From Enterococcus caccae ATCC BAA-1240 (lineage in GTDB: Bacteria; Bacillota; Bacilli; Lactobacillales; Enterococcaceae): a stretch of 64,000 nt of DNA. Positions within the stretch are counted from its first letter, which is position 1, and the number at the start of each line of letters is the position of its first letter. Below are positions 28,376-38,793 of this stretch, in pieces. The stretch is taken from the NCBI RefSeq assembly GCF_000407145.1, contig NZ_KE136474.1:124001-188000 (forward strand), read 5' to 3'. The translations under genes were made by a program, and so were the position numbers. The notes below the pieces were generated by a model. The model was not told the DNA's origin. It did no database searches and saw only the letters and a program-made list of their open reading frames with translations.

Positions 28376-29053
28376 TTAGGTTCTATCGAATAGAAATATA
28401 TACCCTTTTACTTTATTCCCTTGCAACTGACTGTATCTCTTTTCAACTCTTACCTGTTTAAAATACATCTTTAATTCTTCAAGCGCTGGTTTTAAGATTT
28501 TCTGATCGATTTGGCCGACTTGATAATTGTTAGGAATCCCTAGCAAAAAGGTCAACGTTTCAAGTGACACCTCCCAGTACCCTTTTTTTTCAACCTGTTT
28601 TAATAAGCGATAAAGATTTTTAGCATACTTCTTTTTCAGCGAAATAAATTCATCTAAAGAAAAACATGTAGCATTCGTATTGACCTGATTTAAAAGACAA
28701 GTGAATTTAGGGTTAAAAAAAGCTGAGATGGCTTTCTCTTCTTCCAGAAATGTAAAATCCTCAAAAATCGTAAAACGCTCTAAACCAACTTGGTCATCCT
28801 CTGTATACATATGAATATAATTAGATTCGATCAGTTTTTGATACATACTATTTAAATCCTTTAGAAATCTAGTATTGGATGTTGACGTATAGTGCGCTAA
28901 CCGTTTTAATTCATCCCACTTCAAATAAATTTTTTCATATTGTTCCTCTTTTGTTTTACTGAGTATAGAAAAAAACAAGTTAAATTCATTGGCATTAAAC
29001 GCCCCTAGCGAAACTGTATTTAATTCATTTTTATATTTTACATAGTCGGTCAT
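28376..29053 (-). CDS. Plasmid-type replication initiator (Rep_3/RepB family), chromosomal orphan
   Basis: 225 residues. The two winged-helix layout of Rep_3 initiators is recognisable: VKYKNELNTVSLGAFNANEF at the start, the middle LYRLLKQVEKKGYWEVSLET, and the late LKPALEELKMYFKQV block. Such proteins bind iterons and start replication of small plasmids. No iteron array, partition gene or mobilisation gene is seen nearby, and the neighbours are chromosomal-type genes, so it looks like a stranded or domesticated gene. It lies upstream of the adhesin gene in the same direction, but a gap of about 180 bases separates them. Confidence 0.8.
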   Translation of the reverse strand: MTDYVKYKNELNTVSLGAFNANEFNLFFSILSKTKEEQYEKIYLKWDELKRLAHYTSTSNTRFLKDLNSMYQKLIESNYIHMYTEDDQVGLERFTIFEDFTFLEEEKAISAFFNPKFTCLLNQVNTNATCFSLDEFISLKKKYAKNLYRLLKQVEKKGYWEVSLETLTFLLGIPNNYQVGQIDQKILKPALEELKMYFKQVRVEKRYSQLQGNKVKGYIFLFDRT

Positions 29054-29312
29054 CCCAATTCCTACTTCCCATTGCTTATTTGAGGGTTATTATAGTCAGT
29101 TTGACCTCATAAAGCAATCACTACATACAAAAAGGTACTGATTATCTATCAAAATCTAGCTATTTTCTCAAATTTAATTAGCCGAGAAACCTTTATATAT
29201 AAGGGGTTTATTTCCTTAATCAATGTTCTTCACATTTAATTACGCAGACACAAATTATAAGTGATGCTATTCTTTGGTTGTAATTTAAACACACAACGGA
29301 AGGATGTTTTTT

Positions 29313-30032
29313 ATGAGTAAATCAATTATTATCGTAGGTGCAGGTCCAGGCGTTGGCTATGAAACAGCCAAAAAATATGGTTCTGAAGGGTATAAAGTAG
29401 GATTGATCAATATTTTGGAACCTGTTTTAGTCGAGTTGAAAGAAGAACTAGAGCAAGATGGTATTACTGTTTATTATGAAACTGCTGACGCAAGCAACAC
29501 AGCAGAATTAAACCAAGCAATCGATCGTCTAGTTACACAGCTCGGCGGTTTAACTACTTATTTCTATAATGTTCCTGGTCCTTTAGGTAAATCATACATG
29601 CCGATGACGGAGGCGCCCGAATCGTTATTTTCTTTATTTTTACAATTAAGAGTCACTTCTGTCTTAACTTCTGTTCAACATGTATTGCCTTATTTAGAAG
29701 AAAGCCATGGTTCTGTGTTGATCTCTAGTGGGCAATCTGATCGTATTGCTTACCCTTATACTGGTATCATGGGCACTGCCCAAGCTGCTTTGAAAATGTT
29801 GATGACTCATTTAAGTCAAGAACTAAAAGAAAAGAATATTTTTGTCGGCTACTTTCCACTAGATAATCCACCTTTGATCACGGATAAGAAAAAAGAGGCT
29901 AAAAGGGAAGATCTACCTGGTGGGTTTGAATTAACAAAAGAAATGAGAATCACTGCTAAAGATGTGGCAGAAGAAATTTTCAAAGAAGATATACTTAGAG
30001 AAAATTTTGATGTTCGGATCAAAAAAGCATAA
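29313..30032 (+). CDS. Short-chain dehydrogenase/reductase
   Basis: 239 residues with a Rossmann fold. The N-terminal SKSIIIVGAGPGVGYETAKK has the glycine-rich cofactor motif in GxGxxxG-like form (GAGPGVG). The usual catalytic Tyr-x-x-x-Lys is not clear: the segment after the Ser-containing SVLISSGQSD reads YPYTGIMGTAQAALK, where Tyr and Lys are spaced differently. It may be an atypical SDR. Start at 29313 after GGAAGG. An LLM oxidoreductase gene follows in the same direction. Confidence 0.78.
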   Translation: MSKSIIIVGAGPGVGYETAKKYGSEGYKVGLINILEPVLVELKEELEQDGITVYYETADASNTAELNQAIDRLVTQLGGLTTYFYNVPGPLGKSYMPMTEAPESLFSLFLQLRVTSVLTSVQHVLPYLEESHGSVLISSGQSDRIAYPYTGIMGTAQAALKMLMTHLSQELKEKNIFVGYFPLDNPPLITDKKKEAKREDLPGGFELTKEMRITAKDVAEEIFKEDILRENFDVRIKKA

Positions 30033-30115
30033 CTTTCCCTTACTATCTAAAAGTGTCCATTAAGTTGGATGCTTTTAGTTTCTAAAAAAAATACATAAGA
30101 AAGAAGCCTATAAAA

Positions 30116-31117
30116 ATGACAAAAAAAAAATTAGCTCTCTCAGTTCTAAATCTCGTATCTGTTCGTGAAGGACAATCAACTAAAGAAACAATCCAACATA
30201 TGGTCGACTTGGCTCAATACACAGAAACTTTAGGTTATGAAAGATATTGGATCGCAGAACATCATAACATCAATGGGACAATCAGCTCTGCAACCTCGAT
30301 GCTGATCAACCATACACTAGAACAGACTAAAACGATTCGTGTCGGTTCTGGGGGCGTAATGCTTCCTAATCATTTTCCATTAGTCGTGGCAGAACAATTC
30401 GGAACACTAGAAACGATCCACCCAAACCGCGTTGATTTAGGAGTAGGACGTGCCCCTGGTGCTGATCCTCATACAGGAAACTCTTTACGACGGGCACTTT
30501 TGAATGGCGCTGATACTTTTCAAGATGATATTGCCGAGCTATTACGGTATTTCGGTCCAGAAGAAAAACAAGGAGAAATAAAAGCATATCCCGCAGTCAA
30601 TACCAAGGTTCCTCTTTATATTCTAGGATCCTCTACCAGTTCGGCAAAATTAGCGGCAAAACTTGGATTACCTTACTCGTTTGCTGGACATTTCCCAAAT
30701 AATGAAATGGGTGTCGCTCTTGCTACATACAGAAATGAATTTCAACCGTCTGAGTATTTAGACAAGCCTTATGTCATCATTGCATTAAACGTCATTGCAG
30801 CTGAGTCAACCGAAGAAGCTCATTATGAATTAACAACTATGCAGCAAATGTACCTTTACGCAATTAGAAACCAAATTCAACCATTGCAACCACCCGTGAC
30901 TTCTATGGATGATTTATGGAGCCCAATGGAAAAACAATATGTAGACTCAATGTTTGGATTGACTTTAATCGGGGATAAAGACGCCTTAATACCACAACTA
31001 CAGTTATTTCAAGAGCACTTCCAAGTCGATGAACTCATGGCTACTAGCTATTTGTACGATTTTAAAAAACAAAAAAATTCTTTTAAACTATTAAAGGAAG
31101 CTGTAGACGCGTTATAA
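30116..31117 (+). CDS. LLM class flavin-dependent oxidoreductase
   Basis: 333 residues, a full bacterial luciferase-like (beta/alpha)8 monooxygenase. Visible blocks are RYWIAEHHNINGTISSATSM, VGSGGVMLPNHFPLVVAEQF and the LGVGRAPGADPHT loop that binds FMN in the YhbW/YceB-like branch. The substrate is unknown. It follows the SDR gene by 83 bases and has only a weak ribosome binding site (AAAGAAG). Confidence 0.88.
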   Translation: MTKKKLALSVLNLVSVREGQSTKETIQHMVDLAQYTETLGYERYWIAEHHNINGTISSATSMLINHTLEQTKTIRVGSGGVMLPNHFPLVVAEQFGTLETIHPNRVDLGVGRAPGADPHTGNSLRRALLNGADTFQDDIAELLRYFGPEEKQGEIKAYPAVNTKVPLYILGSSTSSAKLAAKLGLPYSFAGHFPNNEMGVALATYRNEFQPSEYLDKPYVIIALNVIAAESTEEAHYELTTMQQMYLYAIRNQIQPLQPPVTSMDDLWSPMEKQYVDSMFGLTLIGDKDALIPQLQLFQEHFQVDELMATSYLYDFKKQKNSFKLLKEAVDAL

Positions 31118-31187
31118 TTTTTCTTGTCTAAAACGATCATTCGTTAGTAAACCTTGTCTTATACAGCAGTGTTCAACGCAACAAAAT

Positions 31188-31386
31188 AAAGGGGATGCAC
31201 AAAATTGCTGTTCCAATTTTTGTGAATCCCCCTTATTTCCGAAGCCTTCAAATCCTAGTGCTTTAGCACTTAGAAAATAAAGGTACCCTGTATTGTGTAT
31301 CCTATGAGTTGTTACTGCTCCACCGTTTATCCGAATTCCAAGTGGCTGAGATATAACTCTTCGAGTTATGCCTCAGCCACTTTTTT
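31188..31386. repeat. Cluster of intergenic hairpin repeats, families A, B and C
   Basis: Three elements lie in a row. 31190-31245 is a hairpin around CACAAAATTG...CAATTTTTGTG (also in altered form at 55756-55815). 31243-31310 carries TAGTGCTTTAGCACTTAGAA (inverted copy at 53080-53120). 31318-31386 is the inverse of the repeat at 26301, with GTGGCTGAG/CTCAGCCAC arms that also end in a T run. Confidence 0.65.
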
Positions 31387-31396
31387 ATATGGGATA

Positions 31397-32263
31397 CTAT
31401 TTACGTTTTTCCTTTGATAAAAGCTGAATTAACTCTTGTTGCTGTTCAATTACTTCTACCAGTCGTTCGTTCAATTCTATTTGACGACCTCTTTTCGTTC
31501 GACGCACTTTCATTTCTACCCATTGACTATTTTTAAACATACGAACCCCTTCGACTAGATGTCCCACTAAAATAATTGCAACGGCACTACTACTCAATCC
31601 AACCAGCCAATTCTTTAAGTTAATCAACTGTTCCCACGTTTCCTGAATAAGATTTGGAATGCTCGCAATATTTTTAGTTGATTGAATCAACTCTTTCAAT
31701 TGCTCTAACAGCGAAAGCACGCTTGGAATCAACTGATCTAAAGTAAATGTGGATTGTCGGAAAATACTTGAGAGTTCCTGTTGAAAACGATTGAGCTCTT
31801 CTATACTCAAACTATTGATTCGTTTATCAATCACTATATATGTTTGATACGATTCCATTGTCATTTTTGTTAGGAGTGTTACAAGGACAACTACTAAACA
31901 TAAATAACCACTCACAACTAATTTCTCACTCAAATGCCACTGGTCATTTTTTCTTAGTCGCCATAAAAAATAACCAATGAGTATTAAGCCAGCTAAAACA
32001 ACAATACTTTGAAAAATAACCAACATCGTTAACTGAATAACTACCTGATTAACTTTGTCCAAAAGTCCTGCTTGCCAGTCTTCAGTTGAAAAAAAAGTTA
32101 ATACATTATTGACGGTGATTCGAAAAGAGCTTCGAATGATCTTTTCAATAAAATGTTGTTGATTGATCACTAAGAATAGTATTCCCGCTAGATACATCAG
32201 ACTTCCTAGATGAACAATCGCTCTTAATCGAACTTTTTTAGTAAAACGTTCTCCCTCTATCAT
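31397..32263 (-). CDS. Membrane protein of unknown function
   Basis: 288 residues with four predicted membrane segments (about 15-33, 70-95, 108-128 and 210-232). The third and fourth are separated by an 80-residue helical part, and there is a basic, Gln-rich C-terminal helix. No family recognised. The start at 32263 follows GAGGA closely. It has no operon partners and its terminator coincides with the repeat at 31365. Confidence 0.65.
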   Translation of the reverse strand: MIEGERFTKKVRLRAIVHLGSLMYLAGILFLVINQQHFIEKIIRSSFRITVNNVLTFFSTEDWQAGLLDKVNQVVIQLTMLVIFQSIVVLAGLILIGYFLWRLRKNDQWHLSEKLVVSGYLCLVVVLVTLLTKMTMESYQTYIVIDKRINSLSIEELNRFQQELSSIFRQSTFTLDQLIPSVLSLLEQLKELIQSTKNIASIPNLIQETWEQLINLKNWLVGLSSSAVAIILVGHLVEGVRMFKNSQWVEMKVRRTKRGRQIELNERLVEVIEQQQELIQLLSKEKRK

Positions 32264-32501
32264 AAATCCTCCTCAAATGAACAACTGAATAAAATATAAT
32301 TCCACTATATTATTATAACAAAAAAACAAATACTAATATACTTTTTCAAAAATGCCTCTATCGAAAACGCTATACTATTTATTTGATTATAACTTTAAAC
32401 TACGTTAAACTTTTATAAAGCTTACTTTAGCTTACTTTATTCTATAATTCTATTTTTTTAGATATAGCTTTTATTTCATAAAAAAGAAGGAGCGATAATT
32501 A

Positions 32502-33500
32502 ATGTGCACAAGTATTACGATGGCAACGAAAGATCAGACTGTTTTATTAGCTAGAACCATGGATTTTGCAGTTATTCTGGATGGCGAACCAACTTTTATT
32601 CCACGAAATAAATTTGTATTCGTTAATGACGAAAATTATGATCAAAAAAACGAATATGCTTTTGTCGGAATGGCACGACAAGTCGATAAAGAACACTTCG
32701 TTTTCGCCGATGGCTTAAATGAAAAAGGCCTTTCTTGCGCCGCTCTTTATTTTTCAGGATATGCTGATTATAATAGTCAAGATACTACTAAAAAATATAC
32801 CTTAGCACCTCATGACGTTGTCCCCTTTTTACTCTCTACATGTTCAACGATTGAAGAAGTAACTCGTACCATGGAAAATGCTCAAGTTGAAAATACAGCC
32901 TTAGATTTTCTAGGAATCGTCTTACCTCTTCATTGGGTCATCACGGATAAAACGGGGAAAAGTATTGTCATTGAATACACAGAACAAACATTACACATTC
33001 ATGAAAACACGATCGGTGTTATGACCAATAGTCCTGATTACAAATGGCATACGACAAACTTAAGAAATTATATTGGGCTTCAACCTAAACAAAAAACAGA
33101 AGTTCATTTAAAAGATATGGTCATGAAACCCTTTGGAGAAGGAGCTGGGGCCTTTGGTCTTCCAGGTGATTTCACTCCACCATCAAGATTTGTCAGAGCG
33201 GCCTTCTTGAAAGCTTGCTTACAGGATGTCCAAACAGAACTAGATGGTGTTACTGCACTGTTCCATGTGCTTGCTAATGTTGATATCCCTAAAGGTGTTG
33301 TAAAAACAACGCAAGCTTATGACTATACGCAATATACTTCTGTTATGGTCAACAGCTCATTGAATTATTATTACAAAACATACAATAATCAACGAGTTCG
33401 CTGTATCCAATTAGAAAACGAAGACTTTGATGCTACTTCTGGAAAAATCTGGTCTAATGGTGATTCTGAAGATATTTTATATCGAAATAGCAAAAAATAA
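32502..33500 (+). CDS. Choloylglycine hydrolase family protein (bile salt hydrolase/penicillin V acylase)
   Basis: 332 residues of the Ntn-hydrolase fold. After Met removal Cys2 (MCTSITMA) is the nucleophile, and Arg18 and Asp21 of LLARTMDF are the conserved helpers. VMTNSPDYKWHTTNLRNY contains the conserved Asn/Pro block near residue 175, and a conserved Arg lies in PSRFVRAAF near 228. It cleaves amide bonds, of conjugated bile salts in gut strains or of penicillin V and N-acyl signals in relatives. I cannot tell the preference. The protein has no signal peptide, so it acts in the cytoplasm. Preceded by GAAGGAG. Confidence 0.9.
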   Translation: MCTSITMATKDQTVLLARTMDFAVILDGEPTFIPRNKFVFVNDENYDQKNEYAFVGMARQVDKEHFVFADGLNEKGLSCAALYFSGYADYNSQDTTKKYTLAPHDVVPFLLSTCSTIEEVTRTMENAQVENTALDFLGIVLPLHWVITDKTGKSIVIEYTEQTLHIHENTIGVMTNSPDYKWHTTNLRNYIGLQPKQKTEVHLKDMVMKPFGEGAGAFGLPGDFTPPSRFVRAAFLKACLQDVQTELDGVTALFHVLANVDIPKGVVKTTQAYDYTQYTSVMVNSSLNYYYKTYNNQRVRCIQLENEDFDATSGKIWSNGDSEDILYRNSKK

Positions 33501-33517
33501 TCGCTTTAAAAAAAACA

Positions 33518-33570
33518 ATTAACGGGAGTGACACACCACACTAATTTAGTGATGTGTCACTCCCGTTAAT
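33518..33570. terminator. Long palindromic terminator between convergent genes
   Basis: 18-base arms starting ATTAACGGGAGTGACACA pair perfectly, and the CACTAA/TTAGTG interior pairs too. It lies between the hydrolase and the convergent LPXTG gene and can serve both. Confidence 0.88.
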
Positions 33571-33583
33571 CTTTTCTGGCTCT

Positions 33584-34978
33584 TTATCTATTTTTTATTC
33601 GGAAACCTAAAATCAAACTAAATAGAAACAAACTCAGCATTCCAGCCAATAAATTCACTGTATTTTGCTCTACTGCTCCCGTTTTAGGTAGCTGTGCTTG
33701 CGCTTGTTCTCGTTGTTGCGGTTGTGCTTTATTTACGTTATTTATTTCTGGCTCAATTGGATCTGTTTTTACTTTTTCATAAATATACGTTATTTCCTTA
33801 GGTTGCTCTGTAAAAATTCCTGTATCATCCCCAAGTACTTCTTTTAACTGATAACCTGCGATTTCCTTATCAACTTCATAGTTTGTTCCAATGTCTCCTG
33901 TTAAAGTAATACTTGGCTTTAACGTCGTTCCATCTTGATCTTTGAAATTGGTAGTAACACTTGATAGCGTAGGAACATGAATGATGGTTGTTGTCACACT
34001 GTTAGACTGTAATGTAAACGGTTGTTGTGCTAAACTAGTCACACCTTCTAAGGACACATTTTGATCAATTGATGCTTGATTGTTCCCAGTTACTTTTACT
34101 TGATAAGTAAATGTTATCTTTTCATTTTCAGGTATCTCAGTAAAGGAATAGGCAAACTCCCGACCATTCCAAGCACTATCGTCAATCGGAAGGTCATTGA
34201 TCTTGGTCGTATTAGGAAGATAGTCAACTCCTTCAGGCAAACTGTTTTTGAGAACACTTTCTCCGACTTTTCCCCCGTTATTTTCTGCTGTTAAAGTATA
34301 CGTCAAAATATCGCCAACTTTAGCTTCTGAATTACTAACCGTTAGCGGCATCTGAAAATCAGGTGCTACAAAAAGATTTTGTTCGGCTAAAGATAATGGA
34401 ATCGGTGAGAATGGCTTGATGCCGCCAGCGCCATCTGAAGTCTCACCAGTGAACAAGCCTGGCAGATCAACATGACCAGTGATACTCCCTACTTTTACTT
34501 TAAAATAGTAGTATACCTCCATACTGCCTGATAATGACCCTTTAAAAGGAAGATTCATTTCATTTGGAAAATCAGGCATAATGCTAGAAAGACCTTCATC
34601 ACTAAGATGGGTTGGAGGCAGATCGTTGGAACCAACATAAAATGATTCTGCCGCATACTCCAAACCTTCATTGAACCAAAAAATAATATTATGATCATAA
34701 ATCTCTTGATTATTATCGAATTCTTTTAGTTGATATCTCATAGAAAAAAGATACGTTTCACCTATCTTTAATGGTGTATTCGCGTCTATTGGCTGACCAT
34801 CTTCTTCGAGTAGTTGATACTTTACCGCTACTTCCCCTGGCATACTGATTCTATCTGCTCTTGCTAAAGAATCGGGTTGAGGCAATTCAAAAGCCGCTAC
34901 ATGGTCAACGTGAGTAAAAGTCATTAAGATAAACATGATTAGGACAGCTAGTATGCTCGTCCATTTTTTTTGTTTCAT
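33584..34978 (-). CDS. LPXTG-anchored surface protein with DUF11-like and MucBP domains
   Basis: 464 residues. A signal peptide (about 1-31) precedes an N-terminal domain of about 180 residues. A DUF11-type repeat (residues about 225-330, with VGDILTYTLTAENNGGKVGE and the LPEGVDYLPNT block) follows, then a MucBP domain (about 345-410, ending ITYIYEK). The sorting signal LPKTG with hydrophobic tail and NR end comes last. MucBP domains are linked to mucin binding. The start at 34978 follows AAGGAG by about 11 bases; the frame is open 51 bases further upstream. Single gene. Confidence 0.85.
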   Translation of the reverse strand: MKQKKWTSILAVLIMFILMTFTHVDHVAAFELPQPDSLARADRISMPGEVAVKYQLLEEDGQPIDANTPLKIGETYLFSMRYQLKEFDNNQEIYDHNIIFWFNEGLEYAAESFYVGSNDLPPTHLSDEGLSSIMPDFPNEMNLPFKGSLSGSMEVYYYFKVKVGSITGHVDLPGLFTGETSDGAGGIKPFSPIPLSLAEQNLFVAPDFQMPLTVSNSEAKVGDILTYTLTAENNGGKVGESVLKNSLPEGVDYLPNTTKINDLPIDDSAWNGREFAYSFTEIPENEKITFTYQVKVTGNNQASIDQNVSLEGVTSLAQQPFTLQSNSVTTTIIHVPTLSSVTTNFKDQDGTTLKPSITLTGDIGTNYEVDKEIAGYQLKEVLGDDTGIFTEQPKEITYIYEKVKTDPIEPEINNVNKAQPQQREQAQAQLPKTGAVEQNTVNLLAGMLSLFLFSLILGFRIKNR

Positions 34979-35100
34979 TTCTAATGTTCTCCTTCTAAAA
35001 TACATTTTGATGAACATTGACTTTACCACACTAAACCTGTCTTTACAATTCAGTTTTTACCAGGTAACAGCTTATTTTGATTCATCGCTAAGTAAAATCA

Positions 35101-35838
35101 TCAGCTAATGACTTCTTTTCTTTTCCTGACAGTCTCTTTCAGCAATTCTGTATATTCTTTTTGGTATTTTTTCAAATACGCTTTCAACGACTCTTCTTTT
35201 TCTTTTGACCAACTCGGATCATTTTTTATTCCGTTTCCAGCCTCATCCACTTCAACAGTTGCACCATATGTCACGCTTGGATCATTATCCTTTGCAATAA
35301 TGACATATCGTTTATTGCCTTCTTTGACCTCAACAACGAGTTTACCTTTTCTAGCAATGACCCATGGATGACGCTCAGATAATGGAATAGGATTGAACCC
35401 TGTCTCAAGAATATACGTTGAATACAAGACATCTGCTTCTTTTAAAGCATAGCTCCCTGCGTATTTATAATCATCCTGCTTCCAAGAGTGTGCTGCAAGA
35501 TTCTTTAAATAGCGTTGTTCATCCATTCTCAACTTACCGTTAAACCCTACATAAATCACAGCAAGTATTCCAATTACGATCAAAATTCGCTTATAGTATT
35601 TGTTCCATTTCACTTTTTTAGATAAATCTTTTGCCATTTCTGTATCCTCCCGTAATAAATTATCAAGAGAGATACCGAACAAATTACTGATTGCTACAAT
35701 CGTTTCTAAATCTGGATAATTTCTTCCGACTTCCCAACTTGAGACAGTCGAACGCGAAACATTTAATAAGTCACTTAATTGTTCTTGTGTTAATTCTTTT
35801 TTTAGTCGTTGCTCTTTGATTTTATCACCTATGTTCAT
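35101..35838 (-). CDS. Membrane-anchored XRE family regulator
   Basis: 245 residues. Residues 5-60 are an XRE helix-turn-helix (RLKKELTQEQLSDLLNVSRS and SSWEVGRNYPDLETIVAISN). One membrane segment follows (about 84-101, ILIVIGILAVIYVGF), and about 140 residues lie outside with a beta-rich part (GKLVVEVKEGNKRYVIIAKD). The layout suggests a sensor that couples an external signal to DNA binding. The start follows GGAGG. The neighbouring LPXTG gene on the same strand is a possible target. Confidence 0.82.
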   Translation of the reverse strand: MNIGDKIKEQRLKKELTQEQLSDLLNVSRSTVSSWEVGRNYPDLETIVAISNLFGISLDNLLREDTEMAKDLSKKVKWNKYYKRILIVIGILAVIYVGFNGKLRMDEQRYLKNLAAHSWKQDDYKYAGSYALKEADVLYSTYILETGFNPIPLSERHPWVIARKGKLVVEVKEGNKRYVIIAKDNDPSVTYGATVEVDEAGNGIKNDPSWSKEKEESLKAYLKKYQKEYTELLKETVRKRKEVIS

Positions 35839-36022
35839 AGTATCGCCTCCTTCTTTTTTTATTATCTTGATAACTTATAATAAAAGATAGCCACTTTTCG
35901 TATCATACTGAAATGTTGCACTGATACAATTCGTATCATGTTGATTTATCAAGGTTTCAAGGAATCAGCACCTCCATATTATAGCAAATAAATACGCAGG
36001 CTATTTCCTGTTTAAATAAAAA

Positions 36023-36071
36023 AAACTACGATCAAAAACGTGTAAAATTCACCAATTTTTGATCGTAGTTT
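36023..36071. terminator. Terminator after the aldo/keto reductase gene
   Basis: AAACTACGATCAAAAA pairs perfectly with TTTTTGATCGTAGTTT. It separates the aldo/keto reductase gene from the XRE gene's promoter. Confidence 0.85.
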
Positions 36072-36101
36072 CTCTGTTTCTTACTATTCACTATTAGTCC
36101 C

Positions 36102-36953
<852 letters not shown>

Positions 36954-37043
36954 TTATCTTTCCTCCATCTCTTTTTGGTTCTATGAGTGTCTAACAACTT
37001 CACTATAAACTATGGAGTCAGCTTCATAGCAAGCTGTTTATTC

Positions 37044-37463
37044 TTACTTTTTATGATTTACCTTCCAAAGCTCTTCAACATTGTCTGATGTGACTTCTCC
37101 TGTTTTGAACTTGGCGATATGCTCATCATACGTATCGATTTTGTATTGCAATAAATCACGCGTTTTGGTCATTTCTTCTAATTTTCCAGTGATCTCTTGG
37201 AGTTGGTCTTGCAAAATCTGTTTTTGTGCCTGCTCAACATTTCCCCCAAGTTGAGAAAGTGTAGCGAATTCGATCAAAGACTCGATAGAGACTCCTGCAT
37301 GACGTAAACTTTTTGCTAAATAAATCCAATTCAGGTCTCTTGTTGTATAGACACGGTAGCCGTTTTTATCCCGTTTGATTGGCGGAATAACACCCACTCG
37401 TTCATAGTAACGAACTGTGTCAGTCGTTAAGCCAAACATTTCAGCTGCTTCTTTACTGTTCAA
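37044..37463 (-). CDS. MerR family transcriptional regulator
   Basis: 139 residues. The N-terminal winged helix reads SKEAAEMFGLTTDTVRYYER with VGVIPPIKRDKNGYRVYTTRD, followed by a long dimerisation coiled coil (about 80-125). No Cys cluster for metals is present, so it belongs with aldehyde- or stress-responsive members such as AdhR/YraB, which also neighbour oxidoreductases. It lies 21 bases after the phosphatase gene and 90 before the aldo/keto reductase gene. Confidence 0.9.
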   Translation of the reverse strand: MNSKEAAEMFGLTTDTVRYYERVGVIPPIKRDKNGYRVYTTRDLNWIYLAKSLRHAGVSIESLIEFATLSQLGGNVEQAQKQILQDQLQEITGKLEEMTKTRDLLQYKIDTYDEHIAKFKTGEVTSDNVEELWKVNHKK

Positions 37464-37484
37464 CTTGATTTCCTCCTTGCTTAC

Positions 37485-38063
37485 TTATCCTAAACTTGAA
37501 TAATCATGATTGATGATTTCTAATAATTTAAACGTATCATGCTCAAATTCAAATTTCAAAATACAACAATTTCCTAATCGGTCTTTTTGATCCACTTCAC
37601 TAGTATGCGCCCAGTTTCGCATAAATTGACGGCAAGCTGCGCCATGAGAAACCGCTAAAACTGTTTCTCCAGCTTCGTTCATGATGTCCATCAAGGTTTC
37701 GGACACTCGTTGTCTAAATTGAACTTCTTCTTCTCCGCCAAATCCAGCGAAGAAATCACCATATGGTAATGGTGGATTCAGTGATTCACTCTCTGATTCA
37801 AATCGTCCAAAATTCCATTCTTTCAAGCCTTTTACCCTTTTATACGATTGGTCAGTAACTTGTTCCAACGTATCACTTGCTCGTTCAGAAGTAGAAGCGT
37901 ATGCGCTATCAAAAGTAATGTTACGATCCTTGAAATAGATTCCTGCAATTTGTGCTTGTTTAATGCCTTTTTCTGTAAGTGGAGAATCACACCAGCCTTG
38001 AATTTTTTTCTGTTGATTGAATAATGTTTCGCCATGTCTCATCAAATATAATGTTTTGGTCAT
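37485..38063 (-). CDS. Histidine phosphatase (phosphoglycerate mutase-like) family protein
   Basis: 192 residues. LYLMRHGETLFNQQKKIQGW is the catalytic RHG motif with His and Arg. The second catalytic His is in VLAVSHGAACRQF near 148, and Glu is in LKEWNFGRFE. Probable small-molecule phosphatase; the substrate is unknown. The ATG at 38063 gives the usual N terminus; the track of open codons begins 57 bases earlier without a site. First gene of a probable operon with the MerR and aldo/keto reductase genes. Confidence 0.88.
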   Translation of the reverse strand: MTKTLYLMRHGETLFNQQKKIQGWCDSPLTEKGIKQAQIAGIYFKDRNITFDSAYASTSERASDTLEQVTDQSYKRVKGLKEWNFGRFESESESLNPPLPYGDFFAGFGGEEEVQFRQRVSETLMDIMNEAGETVLAVSHGAACRQFMRNWAHTSEVDQKDRLGNCCILKFEFEHDTFKLLEIINHDYSSLG

Positions 38064-38127
38064 AACCTTGTCCTCATTTCTATTCGTTATGTTTACCATA
38101 AACCATGAAGTGAACTCCAAGGCAAGT

Positions 38128-38160
38128 AAAAAAGCTGAACTTTTCTTGTTCAGCTTTTTT
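38128..38160. terminator. Terminator after the YdeI-like gene
   Basis: AAAAAAGCTGAAC pairs perfectly with GTTCAGCTTTTTT across a seven-base loop, immediately after the stop of the YdeI-like gene. Confidence 0.85.
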
Positions 38161-38162
38161 AC

Positions 38163-38729
38163 TTATTCGAGCAATCGGCCTTCATCATGCCAAGCGCCAT
38201 ACATTTTTTCTGCCTTTGTATTTTCCAGAAATTTATCCAGGCGTTTCTCAAATAATTCCGGCTGATGTTTATAATTTTGAATCGTATCGATGCGGATACG
38301 GCGATATAGCTCTGGAAAACTTAGGAAGATATCATAGACTTCTGGATTTTCTTTGAGTCTTTGTTCTATGATTTCATCTATTTGAAAAGAAGCTTCCGTC
38401 ATATCTGGTAGAACTTTTCTACCTTGTTCTGTCATCAATCCTAGTCGTTCTAGACGACGGATGCGTTCTTTGTTTAATTCCGTCCAAGGACTTTTTTTCG
38501 CTCTGGGTGACAGACGTTGTGCGGTTTGGGTATCAGAAATTTTCTTTTTGATGCCATCGATCCAGCCGAAACACAACGCTTCTTCTACAGCATCTAAATA
38601 TTGGATTTTATTAGGTTCAGGTTTGATGCTGACAATGACCCAGCAGTACTTTTCAGTTGTGCTGTTGGTCTTTAGCCAGGTTCTTAGTTCTTGTCTAGTG
38701 GTTATAGGTAACAGATTATCGATTTCCAT
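38163..38729 (-). CDS. YdeI/OmpD-associated family protein
   Basis: 188 residues. The block LDAVEEALCFGWIDGIKKKI and the RLSPRAKKSPWTELNKERIR stretch are the hallmark of this family of unknown function, and the C-terminal helical part (IQNYKHQPELFEKRLDKFLE) is typical. It is cytoplasmic. GGAGTCGTC precedes the ATG. Single gene between terminators. Confidence 0.85.
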   Translation of the reverse strand: MEIDNLLPITTRQELRTWLKTNSTTEKYCWVIVSIKPEPNKIQYLDAVEEALCFGWIDGIKKKISDTQTAQRLSPRAKKSPWTELNKERIRRLERLGLMTEQGRKVLPDMTEASFQIDEIIEQRLKENPEVYDIFLSFPELYRRIRIDTIQNYKHQPELFEKRLDKFLENTKAEKMYGAWHDEGRLLE

Positions 38730-38793
38730 TTAGACGACTCCTCTTAGTTGATTAGGAGTATTATACATGAATCTAACTAAAAAAAGAAAAGAC

